Positions 6,781 to 15,489 of a DNA stretch of 62,221 nt are shown piece after piece. The DNA comes from an uncultured Lachnospiraceae bacterium (GTDB lineage: Bacteria; Bacillota; Clostridia; Lachnospirales; Lachnospiraceae). Position 1 is the stretch's first letter, and each line of letters begins with the position of its first letter. The notes beneath the pieces were generated by a model. The model made no database searches, was not told the origin of the DNA, and saw only the letters and a list, made by a program, of their open reading frames with translations. A program made the translations under genes and the position numbers. Where the stretch lies: positions 1 through 62,221 of the forward strand of contig URPH01000016.1 in the NCBI GenBank assembly GCA_900549665.1, written 5' to 3'.

Positions 6781-7831
6781 CGGGTGCTGCCTCCTTTTTT
6801 ATTGTTTGTTTTCTGTAAATCAAAATCGCAATCAGAATCCCGGCAATCAGGCCTCCGATGTGCGCTGCATTATCTACTCTTTCCTCTGTCATTCCACCAA
6901 ATAAGCAATAACATACCAAAAACAATACTCTGACAAGTGACATATTGGATGCCCTTCCGTGGTTCAGCAATAAGATCCACAAAAATCCTCCCATAATGCC
7001 AAAGATCGCGCCACTTGCGCCTATCGATCCGGCGATCATCTCTCCATTTGCCTGATGAACCGACTGCATATACAGGGACGCACAGGATCCTGCCAATCCG
7101 GAGCCAAAATACAAAATAAAGTATTTGATATGCCCCATTTCTTTTTCAACTACATTGCCCAAAAGAAACAGCATGATCATATTACTGGCAATATGCGTAA
7201 CATTGCCGTGCAGAAACAGTGACGTTATCATCCGGTACCACTGTCCGTCCATGACCTCCTGCAATGATAATGTGCCATAATTATACAACAGATCACCGGT
7301 TAATGTACATAAAGTAAAGATAATCAGATTGGTAATAAAAATAAAATGATTGACTAAGGGCTGTTCCCGGAAGCTTTTGATCTTTCTTCCGTCTGCCTGG
7401 TAATATTCATTTCGTTTTTTTTCTGCCTGATAATCCGCATGCAGCCATGCATCAATCCGGTCACGCATCCCATAATAATCCTCTGCGCAGCCATCCGGAA
7501 TCCGCAGTTCTCCTGTCTGATCATCAATGACCCAAAAGAATGGATTATCATCCCTTAATGCAAGCGCCTTTTCATAATCATTGCTGATCACCAGCACAAT
7601 ACTGTGGACATCTTCCACTCCCTGATCAATAAATTTCCACCGTACTTTATTGCGGACGGACTGCACCAGTTCTTTGGTAATAAAGGGATTCTCCATAAGA
7701 TCTGCCACAACCATCGTATTGACAAATCCTGTCTCTTTTCTAAAAAATATCGTAAATTCGGGAACGGAGGTATTCATACGCAAGAAACCATCCTGTCCCA
7801 GAAAATAAAACAACTTTTCTTTCATGTGCAC
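6770..7831 (-). CDS. Rhomboid family intramembrane serine protease
   Basis: A 353-residue protein with a soluble N-terminal domain (1-160) and a six-helix rhomboid core. The catalytic Ser is in GASG (Ser273) and the partner His is His324 (NAAHIGG). The HxxxN-like loop (THIASN, 212-217) is present. It cleaves within membrane segments of client proteins; the client is unknown. The start is GTG at 7831, seven bases after AAAGGA; an ATG two codons later is an alternative. It has its own promoter and heads an operon with the flavodoxin-SCP2 and HIT genes. It directly follows the tad locus, so a pilus-related client is possible but unproven. Confidence 0.88.
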   Translation of the reverse strand: MHMKEKLFYFLGQDGFLRMNTSVPEFTIFFRKETGFVNTMVVADLMENPFITKELVQSVRNKVRWKFIDQGVEDVHSIVLVISNDYEKALALRDDNPFFWVIDDQTGELRIPDGCAEDYYGMRDRIDAWLHADYQAEKKRNEYYQADGRKIKSFREQPLVNHFIFITNLIIFTLCTLTGDLLYNYGTLSLQEVMDGQWYRMITSLFLHGNVTHIASNMIMLFLLGNVVEKEMGHIKYFILYFGSGLAGSCASLYMQSVHQANGEMIAGSIGASGAIFGIMGGFLWILLLNHGRASNMSLVRVLFLVCYCLFGGMTEERVDNAAHIGGLIAGILIAILIYRKQTIKKEAAPGEN

Positions 7832-7853
7832 ACTGATATCCTTTTCTGATATT

Positions 7854-7882
7854 ATAATACACTAAAATGGTGTCAGGGTCAA
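7854..7882 (-). promoter_or_regulatory. Promoter of the rhomboid operon
   Basis: Minus strand TTGACC (7877-7882), 17-base spacer, TATTAT (7854-7859). Start near 7847. The -35 region (TTTTGACCCTGACA) is nearly the same as the outer end of the two structured repeats at 2743 and 59013. Confidence 0.65.
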
Positions 7883-7902
7883 AAGAAGGTATCCGGCATT
7901 TT

Positions 7903-9456
7903 CTATTGATATGTAAAGGTCACTCTGCCGAATTTGATTTCATCACCGGCCTGCAGCTCCACAAGCTCATTGGGCTGTATCCGGATCCCGTTTTTCATAC
8001 TTCCGTTAGTGCTGTTTAGATCTGTCAGGTATACGATATCATCCCGCAGGGTAAACCTTGCATGCAGCCTGCTGATGCTTGAATCTTCGATCACGTAATC
8101 AGCCTGTTCTTTATTTTTTCCGATCACGAAGGGAAACGATGACAGATCGATCTGCCTTTGCCTGCCTCTTATCCTTCCAACCAATATCCGCTGCTCCGTA
8201 TAACAGTTTTCCTGTAATAAAACCGTCGCGCAGTCCTCTTCCTCTGCTTTGGGAATATCAACAGCAGACTGACCTGTGGCAGTTCCAGAAGCTCCATAAT
8301 AATTTTCTTCTTCGTATTCCCAGCCAGATGCATTATCTGATTTTAAGGACATTCCCAATATATCTTTTTCTGTCCCATTTTTCATTTCTTTTGAATCGTC
8401 TTTAGTCGGTTTTTTCTTTTTACTCCGAATATCACAGATTTCAAAAAATACAAAGCCCAATATTGATGAAACAACAATCAGAGATCCCACGATTCCTTCT
8501 TTATTTGACACCAGTTCATAAATACTCAGATTGTATCTCCATGCGGCAAATGCCATGACGCCGATTCCAAACAAAGCAAGAAAACCAAAAAGGAAAATCC
8601 GGTTACGCCTGACGGTCAATGGATTCTTTGTTGAGGGGTCATCAACAACAAAATCCGGTTCATCATTTTCCAAATATAAAGCAGGATCTTCCGGTATTAA
8701 ATTATTTGAGTTTCCCACTAAATCAATTCTATTAAAACTATCCAAATCATTTGGGGATAAATCTTGGGATAAATCTTCTTTGGTTAAATTATTGATGATC
8801 AGGTTCTTTCTGACCAAATCATCGCCAAATAAGTTATCTTCAACTGAAGCTTTTTCAACTGGATTTTTTCCGGACAAGTCATTTCCCTCTTCCCTGCACT
8901 CATCCATTCTTTCAAAAACTGCGATCAGATCACATTTTTCTTCTTTCACAAAACGATAAAAATTGTACGCATAAATTACCGTTTCCGGATCTTCATTGCA
9001 GATCTTATCCAGAATAGCTTCCGCAAAATGTTCTACATTTTCTTCAAATGATTCTTCCGGATAAGGATAATACAACAAAAGCACTTCACGCTTTGCCATA
9101 TTGATATAGACATAGTCCATGTCTAAAATGACGCACTCCATATCCAGAAAGAAATCCTCAAGCTCTTTTACCGCATTTTTTATTCCTGAAAAAATCCATG
9201 TCAGATCTTCCTTTAAAAGCTTCTTTTTATCATAAAGGACAGACATGGTCTGCTTTGTACTGATATCATAATACAATTCTGTTTCACCATTAAAGCTGCG
9301 GACAGAAATCGGCAAAAGCCCCTTTATCCGGTTTTCGCAGAGCATTTCCAGATCATATGCCACATTACCATCATTTTTCTCATATTCATTGATTCTGGTA
9401 TCCTTCACAACAAAATATGTCTTATGGTCTTCCCTCCTGTATTCCGCCTGCATCAT
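7903..9456 (-). CDS. FHA domain membrane protein of the tad locus (DUF6382-like N-terminus)
   Basis: A 517-residue protein. Residues 1-190 match what I recall as the DUF6382 domain of Clostridia tad loci. Residues 200-275 are low complexity, with repeats of Asn/Asp-Leu (NDL, EDL, KNL). Two membrane helices follow at about 287-345. The C-terminus (from about 430) is an FHA domain with the phosphothreonine-binding signature RLHARF and NSTNGS. FHA domains bind phosphothreonine, so Ser/Thr kinase input to pilus assembly is plausible. The start at 9456 follows AAAGGAGG and overlaps the TadE-like gene by 35 bases. It is the last tad gene. Confidence 0.82.
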   Translation of the reverse strand: MMQAEYRREDHKTYFVVKDTRINEYEKNDGNVAYDLEMLCENRIKGLLPISVRSFNGETELYYDISTKQTMSVLYDKKKLLKEDLTWIFSGIKNAVKELEDFFLDMECVILDMDYVYINMAKREVLLLYYPYPEESFEENVEHFAEAILDKICNEDPETVIYAYNFYRFVKEEKCDLIAVFERMDECREEGNDLSGKNPVEKASVEDNLFGDDLVRKNLIINNLTKEDLSQDLSPNDLDSFNRIDLVGNSNNLIPEDPALYLENDEPDFVVDDPSTKNPLTVRRNRIFLFGFLALFGIGVMAFAAWRYNLSIYELVSNKEGIVGSLIVVSSILGFVFFEICDIRSKKKKPTKDDSKEMKNGTEKDILGMSLKSDNASGWEYEEENYYGASGTATGQSAVDIPKAEEEDCATVLLQENCYTEQRILVGRIRGRQRQIDLSSFPFVIGKNKEQADYVIEDSSISRLHARFTLRDDIVYLTDLNSTNGSMKNGIRIQPNELVELQAGDEIKFGRVTFTYQ

Positions 9457-9928
9457 ATTGTGATAATCCTCCTTTTATCTTTCTGCATGTCCGGACAAAC
9501 AAGACCGGATCCACCGCTTTTTTCTTTGCTTTTGTTGTAAATTCTCCTATTTTTTCACTTGTACTCATTGATACATTTATTGTATTTCCTTTTATGGAAA
9601 TATCTTTTTGAATCTCATTCTCAAACAATAAATTGTAGGCTAAAACATCCTGAATGGCCTGACCTGCCTCCGTATTTTTCTGCTGACTGTTTTTAAAAAT
9701 CTGCTCGCTTGCTCTCAATGCCGAAACGCAGACAGCACGCTCAATGCTGCATCGGTTGTAAAGCGAAAAAGCAATCGTGATAAGCAACATAATTAAAAAT
9801 AATGAGATTGGAATAATAAAGGCGGCTTCAACTGTATAGCTGCCTTTATGATCTAAGAAGATTTTATTGATTCCGGCTTTTAGGTTAATCTTCTTTTTCT
9901 TTATTTTTTCTATTCTTATAAAACACAT
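9422..9928 (-). CDS. TadE-like pilus protein
   Basis: A 168-residue minor pseudopilin-like protein. After a Lys-rich cytoplasmic stretch comes GSYTVEAAFIIP, the TadE/pseudopilin start with the glutamate typical of the processed site, then one membrane helix (residues ~37-58). The rest would be extracytoplasmic. AAAGGAAG precedes the start. It sits between a larger TadE-like gene and the FHA gene in the tad operon. The 196-base gap upstream carries 37-base tandem repeats. Confidence 0.8.
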   Translation of the reverse strand: MCFIRIEKIKKKKINLKAGINKIFLDHKGSYTVEAAFIIPISLFLIMLLITIAFSLYNRCSIERAVCVSALRASEQIFKNSQQKNTEAGQAIQDVLAYNLLFENEIQKDISIKGNTINVSMSTSEKIGEFTTKAKKKAVDPVLFVRTCRKIKGGLSQYDAGGIQEGRP

Positions 9929-9962
9929 ATTCTTCCTTTACTTTGTTACATATCTCCCAAAT

Positions 9963-10145
9963 GATTCCTATAATTTATCCATCTAAACATCTCTCGATTA
10001 CTACCTGTAATTTATCTTACTAATTATCTCTTTGCTACTGCCTGCAATTTATCCGACTAATCATTTCCCGGTTACTGTCTGTCTTTTATCCACTTAATCA
10101 TTTTCTGATTATCACCCGTATCATTTATCCACCCGAGCATTTACT
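9963..10145. repeat. Degenerate 37-bp tandem repeats in the tad operon
   Basis: About five head-to-tail units of 35-38 bases fill the gap between the two TadE-like genes; the last one runs over the stop codon of the upstream gene. A unit is roughly TTACTGCCTGTAATTTATCC followed by ACTTAATCATTTCTCGA. Units differ at many positions, so the array is old or drifting. There are no unique spacers between units, so it is not a CRISPR array. On the transcribed strand each unit carries GGATAAA. Confidence 0.75.
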
Positions 10146-11144
10146 GCACGGTGTCCGGCTCCCAACCTGCGACAAAAAAACCGCCCGGATAGTTCTTTTC
10201 AATCCGCTGCATAACAGATCGTAATGATAACGATCTCCATAATCAGTCACGTACGTTATCACACCGGTGCCGGATCTTGCACATATCGGACATGCGTAAT
10301 ATTTTCCTCCGGATTGATTTCGCAGACCGGAAAGCTGTCCGGCATCAACATTTCTGATAGACAGATCCAGATACCGGCAATCCCGGCTATAATGATAAGC
10401 CCGTCCGCTTTCTGTGATATATACCACAATTTCCTTCTCATCATCTGCTGTATTACTTGCATTGTCATATCCATTAAACGCGTGAATAACAGCTGAGGAT
10501 TCTGTCAAAAATCCGGCTTTCTTTGACAATGCAAAAAATGGTGTAACATAGTAATGACACCTCAGCCTGATCCGGTCCTTTTCCATAAAACGACTTTCAA
10601 GAAAGCTAAGCTTATACGCGCCTCCAATCGGTGAGTTTTCCAGATAGGAGCCGGTAAGGTCTGAAACAGTGCGACTACGGACATAGGTTTCCGATAATGC
10701 AATATCAGAAAGATCCACAGAAGCTTTTTCCGTTTTGTCAGTTGTCCGGTCTGTAGGATTATCTACTGCATATGCGTAAACAGCCATCTCCTTTGCCGTC
10801 TGCTGAAGAGAACTGTTTAATTTCATCTGTACACGCAGAATTTCCGTAAATGACAGAATGGAAATTACCGCAAACAAAAACAATGGTATAACAAGGGCAG
10901 CCTCAACTGTCAGGCTGCCCCTATGAAAGAAAGGAGCTATGAAACCCGGCGACATCCTTTTTAAAAAGGAGTTACTTTGTTTTAGGAAAAAACTGATTTG
11001 GGGGTAAATCAGCCTTTCACGATGTGAGCTATTTTTCTGATTTTTCTGTTTTCTTCTATTTTTTTGTTTCACTATAATTTTATAAGCTTGGAGAGATAAT
11101 GCACTTCTAATTAATTTGCTAGGTTGTCTTTTTAAAAAGGACAT
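10125..11144 (-). CDS. TadE-like pilus protein with duplicated zinc-site motif
   Basis: A 339-residue protein. A basic N-terminus (1-75) is followed by GSLTVEAALVIP and one membrane helix (76-102), the pseudopilin signature. The C-terminus has two copies of a YHx4C...CxxC motif: His251, Cys256, Cys285, Cys288, and His307, Cys312, Cys333, Cys336. Each looks like a small zinc site of the type found at the ends of some secreted Firmicute proteins. This domain would lie outside the membrane. The start at 11144 follows AAAGGAGGA; an upstream in-frame ATG at 11189 has no such site. Role in the pilus (minor pilin or adhesin tip) is inferred from context. Confidence 0.78.
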   Translation of the reverse strand: MSFLKRQPSKLIRSALSLQAYKIIVKQKNRRKQKNQKNSSHRERLIYPQISFFLKQSNSFLKRMSPGFIAPFFHRGSLTVEAALVIPLFLFAVISILSFTEILRVQMKLNSSLQQTAKEMAVYAYAVDNPTDRTTDKTEKASVDLSDIALSETYVRSRTVSDLTGSYLENSPIGGAYKLSFLESRFMEKDRIRLRCHYYVTPFFALSKKAGFLTESSAVIHAFNGYDNASNTADDEKEIVVYITESGRAYHYSRDCRYLDLSIRNVDAGQLSGLRNQSGGKYYACPICARSGTGVITYVTDYGDRYHYDLLCSGLKRTIRAVFLSQVGSRTPCSKCSGG

Positions 11145-11250
11145 CGCCCGATTCCTCCTTTCTGCATAATTTCTGCATGATTTCCGCATGTTTCAGCATA
11201 TTTACATATTTGATATATATTTTTACTGTCTTTTATTTACTCTTTAGCGG

Positions 11251-11405
11251 TTTTCATATACTTTTTATTTCCAGTTTATTTATATTTTCATATACTTTTT
11301 GTTTTCAGTTTATTTATGTTTTCATATACTTTTTGTTTCCAGTTTATTTATGTTTTCATATACTTTTTGTCTCCAATTTATTTATGTTTTTATATAGTTT
11401 AATGA
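11251..11405. repeat. 36-bp tandem repeats in the tad operon
   Basis: Four near-identical 36-base units (TTTTCATATACTTTTTGTTT then CCAGTTTATTTATGTT) plus a partial fifth lie between the DUF5702-like gene and the zinc-site TadE-like gene. Units differ by only one to three bases, so this array is younger than the 37-bp array 1.2 kb away. On the transcribed strand it is purine-rich. No spacers, so not CRISPR. A plus-strand open frame across it is a by-product of the repeat. Confidence 0.85.
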
Positions 11406-11406
11406 T

Positions 11407-12849
11407 TTATTCGCTATAGGCTATAGACCTTGATATCGTATAATTGGCTCCGTAGGTGCTGGAAATCAAAGCCTCTGCCTCGATAGAATCAACACAACAG
11501 TCCAACCGGAAATAAGAATTGCCGGTAGTTCTTCTGACATCCATCTCCACAATATTCATAAAACGCTTTGTTTTTATTTCAGAGTCCTTAAGCATCAGGT
11601 ATAATCTCAGATAATCCGTATAATCCATACCTGCTCCCGCAGATAAATCCTCTTCCATGGCATCCGTTGCATAGCCAAACATACTGTCCAGGGAATAATG
11701 CCAGCTCTCGTCATCCTTCATCAGCGGGATTTTTCCTCCCTCTAACAGCTTTCTTACATCATATACGCTTTCCGCATAAGCCCAGGCACATAGGATCGTC
11801 TGTTTGATGGGTTCTTTCAACTCCGGAGAAAGTGCCGCCAGAGAAACGGAATCCGCCAATAACTCTGCTTCGCTGCATCTTTGGGGACTTGCGCATAGAA
11901 AGATATAATTGGAGGCTTCCCTGAGAAACAACAGCTGTGTAATCGTTGCTTTTAGATTATCAATATCGCTGCTCTTTCCATGGAGAATATATTCCATTTC
12001 ATATTTCAGCTCACTATTATCTTTGGGAAAGGCATAATTACCGCTTTTCTTCAGGATATATTCATTAAATACAAGCTCATCTGTACTTTTTAATGCCGTT
12101 CTTCCTGCGAGACCGCTACCCGTATTGCAATTTCGCCCGGACAGATAATTGGAAGGATTGATGGCAGCCGTTGAAATTTCCGTTTCAGCCGGAAGCACCA
12201 GGGATATGATTCCCCTTGTCGCATTAACTGCATCCGCAGGATTATCTAATCTGACATCCTCCCAGTGATCTCCGTTTTTATCCGTAACCTTTTTCTTTGG
12301 CAAAGGGTACGAATCGATCTCCGACTGACTGGCTCCCTGAATGGCTGATACATCCAGGGTAAACAATCCTTTTTCATTTACCTCATCCAGTTGTTTTTTA
12401 AACTCTTTGGCATAGGAAACTCCATACAGATCTTTCATATAATCCACTGCCTGTTTTTTCAACAATGCTCCATTTTCATCACTTGCCAATGAATAGTCGG
12501 TGATCAGCACCTGTTCTGCCACAAGTCCAAGCAGATCCTTGGACATTTGATCTGAAGCTTCAAAATTATCGGTAAGATAGCCCTTGATATGTTCCGCCGT
12601 ATGATCAATAGATGCCTGCTTTTTCCCATATGAGGTGTCAATAAAAAACAACTCATATTGCTCCAGCAGCTCCCGGTTATATTCACCCAGAGCCGAACTC
12701 ATGGACAGGTCCATGGCACACTCTGTCTTCAACCGGATTGCATTTTTCCTTGCCCCTTCTACGATCAGCAGGATAAAAGACAGTAAAACGGCAAATATCA
12801 AAATAATGTATATTGAGACGGAACCCTTATTATTATTTTTCATCTGCAT
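11407..12849 (-). CDS. DUF5702-like tad locus membrane protein (TadG-like)
   Basis: A protein of about 480 residues. Near the N-terminus KGSVSIYIILIFAVLLSF forms a single membrane helix, followed by a long extracytoplasmic region. The helix and the block with MDLSMSSALGEYNRELLEQY match what I recall as DUF5702. Such proteins accompany tad genes in Clostridia and resemble TadG, a pseudopilin-related anchor. I chose the ATG at 12849 because AAGGA precedes it; an ATG at 12921 would add 24 charged residues but has no ribosome site. The exact role in the pilus is unknown. Confidence 0.72.
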   Translation of the reverse strand: MQMKNNNKGSVSIYIILIFAVLLSFILLIVEGARKNAIRLKTECAMDLSMSSALGEYNRELLEQYELFFIDTSYGKKQASIDHTAEHIKGYLTDNFEASDQMSKDLLGLVAEQVLITDYSLASDENGALLKKQAVDYMKDLYGVSYAKEFKKQLDEVNEKGLFTLDVSAIQGASQSEIDSYPLPKKKVTDKNGDHWEDVRLDNPADAVNATRGIISLVLPAETEISTAAINPSNYLSGRNCNTGSGLAGRTALKSTDELVFNEYILKKSGNYAFPKDNSELKYEMEYILHGKSSDIDNLKATITQLLFLREASNYIFLCASPQRCSEAELLADSVSLAALSPELKEPIKQTILCAWAYAESVYDVRKLLEGGKIPLMKDDESWHYSLDSMFGYATDAMEEDLSAGAGMDYTDYLRLYLMLKDSEIKTKRFMNIVEMDVRRTTGNSYFRLDCCVDSIEAEALISSTYGANYTISRSIAYSE

Positions 12850-13106
12850 CCTTCCATCCTTTTTATCCCCTGATTTATCCCGGCGTTTTTTATAATATTC
12901 TCGAGCTTTTTCTCTCATCATTTTTTAATCAACCCATTTTTCACACTGACCCTCCCCTATCCCATTCCATCACCTTTTTACTTCAGCCGCTTTTTCAATT
13001 TGCTTTACCTTATAGGCTCCGGCTCATGCAATGCGGTCAAATATACTCTGTACCTTTGGATACTTTTCCTGCTTTCGCCATCTCATACTTTAAATCTGCC
13101 TTATTA

Positions 13107-13274
13107 TCAGATTCTGCTGCTCTGTGAGCTGATCTTTTCAAAAATCGTATTAACCAGATCTGTCAGCTGCTCCTTAAAAATCAGGACTAAAGCAATCAAT
13201 ACCACTAAGATCAGGATCATTTCCACGGTTCCGATTCCCCGCTCATCCTGCCACAATGCTTTCATTCTGTTCAT
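13107..13274 (-). CDS. flp: Flp-type IVb pilin (major pilin candidate)
   Basis: A 55-residue ORF starting MNRMKALWQDERGIGTVEM, followed by one hydrophobic helix (residues ~18-33) and a polar tail. The G-x-G-T-V-E block before the helix matches the processing site of Flp pilins, cleaved by the prepilin peptidase encoded in the same locus; the glutamate is the +5 residue. AAAGGAGG precedes the ATG at 13274. It lies 16 bases after the TadC-like gene. It is the best candidate for the pilus subunit and was missed by length filters. Confidence 0.85.
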   Translation of the reverse strand: MNRMKALWQDERGIGTVEMILILVVLIALVLIFKEQLTDLVNTIFEKISSQSSRI

Positions 13275-13290
13275 AATATTTCCTCCTTTC

Positions 13291-14595
13291 TCAGGCTATC
13301 TGATATGTTAAAAAAGCCGGTATCATGATGATTGCCACAACAAGCACCAACATCATGACCATTGGAAGTAATAATTTCGTTCCGGCTTCTTCTCCACGTT
13401 TCCGGATCAGTGACTGATGCTTTAAAAATGCATCTTCTGCCTCTTTTTCCAACATTTCTTTCACATTGAAGGCTCCCTTTTTTAAATTGACCGCCAACAG
13501 GGAGCAAAATTTCCGATACTCCACAAGCCCGGTTCTTTTTCCAAAGTCTTCCATGGCGCGTTCTTCCAAAATGCCATTATCCAGATTATGAATGACAATT
13601 CCCAGTTCTTCATATAATGGGTTCAGATTCTTATTATGATCTGCATAAATCCGCCGGAGAGCCCCGTTTAAGCTCATCCCGGCTCCCATCAGCAGGGCGA
13701 GCTTGCTGATAAACTCCGGATATTCATATAAAAGCGCCTTTTTTCTTTCCTCTGTCTTTTTCTTTAATTCCTCATCCATGGAAAATGCGATCAGGACAGT
13801 CGAACCAACACCTAAAATAAAAATCAGGACAAAACGATAAGAATATGTATTTTTATATTGAACCTTGGTCCCGTCTATGTCGTCAGGCAGCTTTAAACTG
13901 TCAGTCGTATTTTGCACACCATCTGCTTCTGCCACAAGAGCCTGTACCTTTTTTACAAACTGCTCCTGCAGGGAAAGTTTTGGCGGTATGACTGTGACGG
14001 TATAATCTTTGGTATCTTCCCATTCTCCGCAGGAAAATCCAACGGTTATTATGACCTGTTCCGGTTCATAAAGATCTTCGCAAAATACTCTTCCCTTTGC
14101 ATCAATCCGTTTTGAATCACTGGTAGTATAGGTCAGCTCTATGCTGCCGGACGCGTACTCTGTCGGAAAATACAGTGCTTTTTGTACCACATCCAGAGAT
14201 TCATTTTCACCCTTTATTTCCTGATCCAACCGGTCTTTTGCATTTGCAAAGGCATCCTCTGCTTCTTTTTGTGTATATTTCCGGGCAACGACGGATACGT
14301 CAATTTCAAAATCCTCATATTCCGGACTTTGAACAGAAGCTGTTATATTTTTATCTGCCTCTCCATATCCGTTCCGAAAGATCCGACCGTCTTTTCCGAT
14401 TTCACCGGATGTCAGATCTGAAATCAGGACCAGGACGCTTAACAATATGCCCGCTAAAAAAACTGCTGCCATCCGCTTTTTTCTCTTCTCCCCATACTCT
14501 GAGAGCAGTCTGCGGATATCCCTTCCGGGGTTTAACTTCTGCAGATATTCTGCCGTCTGTCTGTTCCGACTGTTTCTCCATGTGTTGAAATTCAT
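13291..14595 (-). CDS. tadC: Tad pilus inner-membrane protein, GspF type (TadC-like)
   Basis: A 434-residue type II secretion F-domain protein. An N-terminal helix (~40-60) precedes a long extracytoplasmic region (~65-265), then a second helix and a cytoplasmic GspF domain, ending in a hydrophobic helix (LLLPMVMMLVLVVAIIMIP). It would form the membrane platform with TadB for the CpaF ATPase. The large external insert is unusual for TadC. The ATG at 14595 follows AAGGTGGAG with good spacing; a GTG four codons upstream is possible. TadB lies 30 bases upstream. Confidence 0.82.
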   Translation of the reverse strand: MNFNTWRNSRNRQTAEYLQKLNPGRDIRRLLSEYGEKRKKRMAAVFLAGILLSVLVLISDLTSGEIGKDGRIFRNGYGEADKNITASVQSPEYEDFEIDVSVVARKYTQKEAEDAFANAKDRLDQEIKGENESLDVVQKALYFPTEYASGSIELTYTTSDSKRIDAKGRVFCEDLYEPEQVIITVGFSCGEWEDTKDYTVTVIPPKLSLQEQFVKKVQALVAEADGVQNTTDSLKLPDDIDGTKVQYKNTYSYRFVLIFILGVGSTVLIAFSMDEELKKKTEERKKALLYEYPEFISKLALLMGAGMSLNGALRRIYADHNKNLNPLYEELGIVIHNLDNGILEERAMEDFGKRTGLVEYRKFCSLLAVNLKKGAFNVKEMLEKEAEDAFLKHQSLIRKRGEEAGTKLLLPMVMMLVLVVAIIMIPAFLTYQIA

Positions 14596-14625
14596 ATTCC
14601 ACTCCACCTTGTCTCACCATTATGC

Positions 14626-15387
14626 TTATATCCCATCCAATATCTTCTCCGACATCCGATAGGCTATGTAATAGATCACCAGCACAACCGTCATCATCAT
14701 AATGCCAAACAGATTGTGATACAAAGGATCAAAATACGAAGGATTGGTCATCCGGATATAGCCGATAATTCCCATCGGCATCAAATTCATGATCTGCTGT
14801 TCGTATTTTTTTGCCGCCACTAAAAGCTCTATTTCCTGCTTTACTTCCCTGCGTCTTGTGATGATCTGAATTGTTCTGCCCAATACCCTGCCCATATCGC
14901 CTCCGCTCTTTCTTGCCATCACAAAGACGGCTGCAAAATCACGGATATCCTTTGATCCTGTTTTGACCGCCAGTTCACTGATCAGTCTGTCAATGGAAAC
15001 ATTATTTTGTACCTGTCTGTTTAAAATCAGCAGTTCATTTACCATGTAATCCTGTTTTCCATAGCGGTATTCCAGATCCTTTGACGCATCATAAAATGCA
15101 TTTTCGACAGAAGCTCCGGCCCGCATGGAACCTAACACCGACTGCAATACATCCTTGAAACGGTTTTCGGTTTCTTCAATTCGTCTATCCGCAAGCTTCT
15201 TACAGCCATTGCGGTAAAGCAGTATAACAACCGGAATGGTAAACACAACACCCAGAAACGAATCGTAAAAGAGGTAGGAAACAAATCCCATTAAAATGAA
15301 GCATTTTATTATAAGAAAGCTTGTTTCTTTCCTATCTTTCTTAACAGTCTCTTTTATATCTTTCTTTACAATCTTTTTTATCTTCAT
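14626..15387 (-). CDS. tadB: Tad pilus inner-membrane protein, GspF type (TadB-like)
   Basis: A 253-residue GspF-domain protein. A very Lys-rich N-terminus (1-25) precedes two membrane helices (~27-60), a cytoplasmic GspF region (VENAFYDASKDLEYRYG...) and a C-terminal helix. It pairs with TadC as the platform for pilus assembly. It lies about 100 bases after cpaF, in an A-rich gap. The ribosome site at the first ATG is weak, so a later start is possible, but the helix block is needed for function. Confidence 0.82.
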   Translation of the reverse strand: MKIKKIVKKDIKETVKKDRKETSFLIIKCFILMGFVSYLFYDSFLGVVFTIPVVILLYRNGCKKLADRRIEETENRFKDVLQSVLGSMRAGASVENAFYDASKDLEYRYGKQDYMVNELLILNRQVQNNVSIDRLISELAVKTGSKDIRDFAAVFVMARKSGGDMGRVLGRTIQIITRRREVKQEIELLVAAKKYEQQIMNLMPMGIIGYIRMTNPSYFDPLYHNLFGIMMMTVVLVIYYIAYRMSEKILDGI

Positions 15388-15489
15388 TTACATTCTTCTT
15401 TATATCTCTCTTCTTATTTTCCTTTATACTGTTTCTGTCCTTATTCCTATTATCGTTTACGGTTCCTTACTAATTTTCTTTCACATTAT

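Noticed and set aside
9963..11405. The two tandem-repeat arrays as CRISPR
   Set aside because: Units of 36-37 bases suggest it, but they follow head to tail with no unique spacers, and no cas genes are near.
11177..11419. An 80-residue plus-strand protein
   Set aside because: It is the plus-strand reading of the 36-bp repeat; it has no ribosome site and a repeating Phe/Tyr/Ile content.
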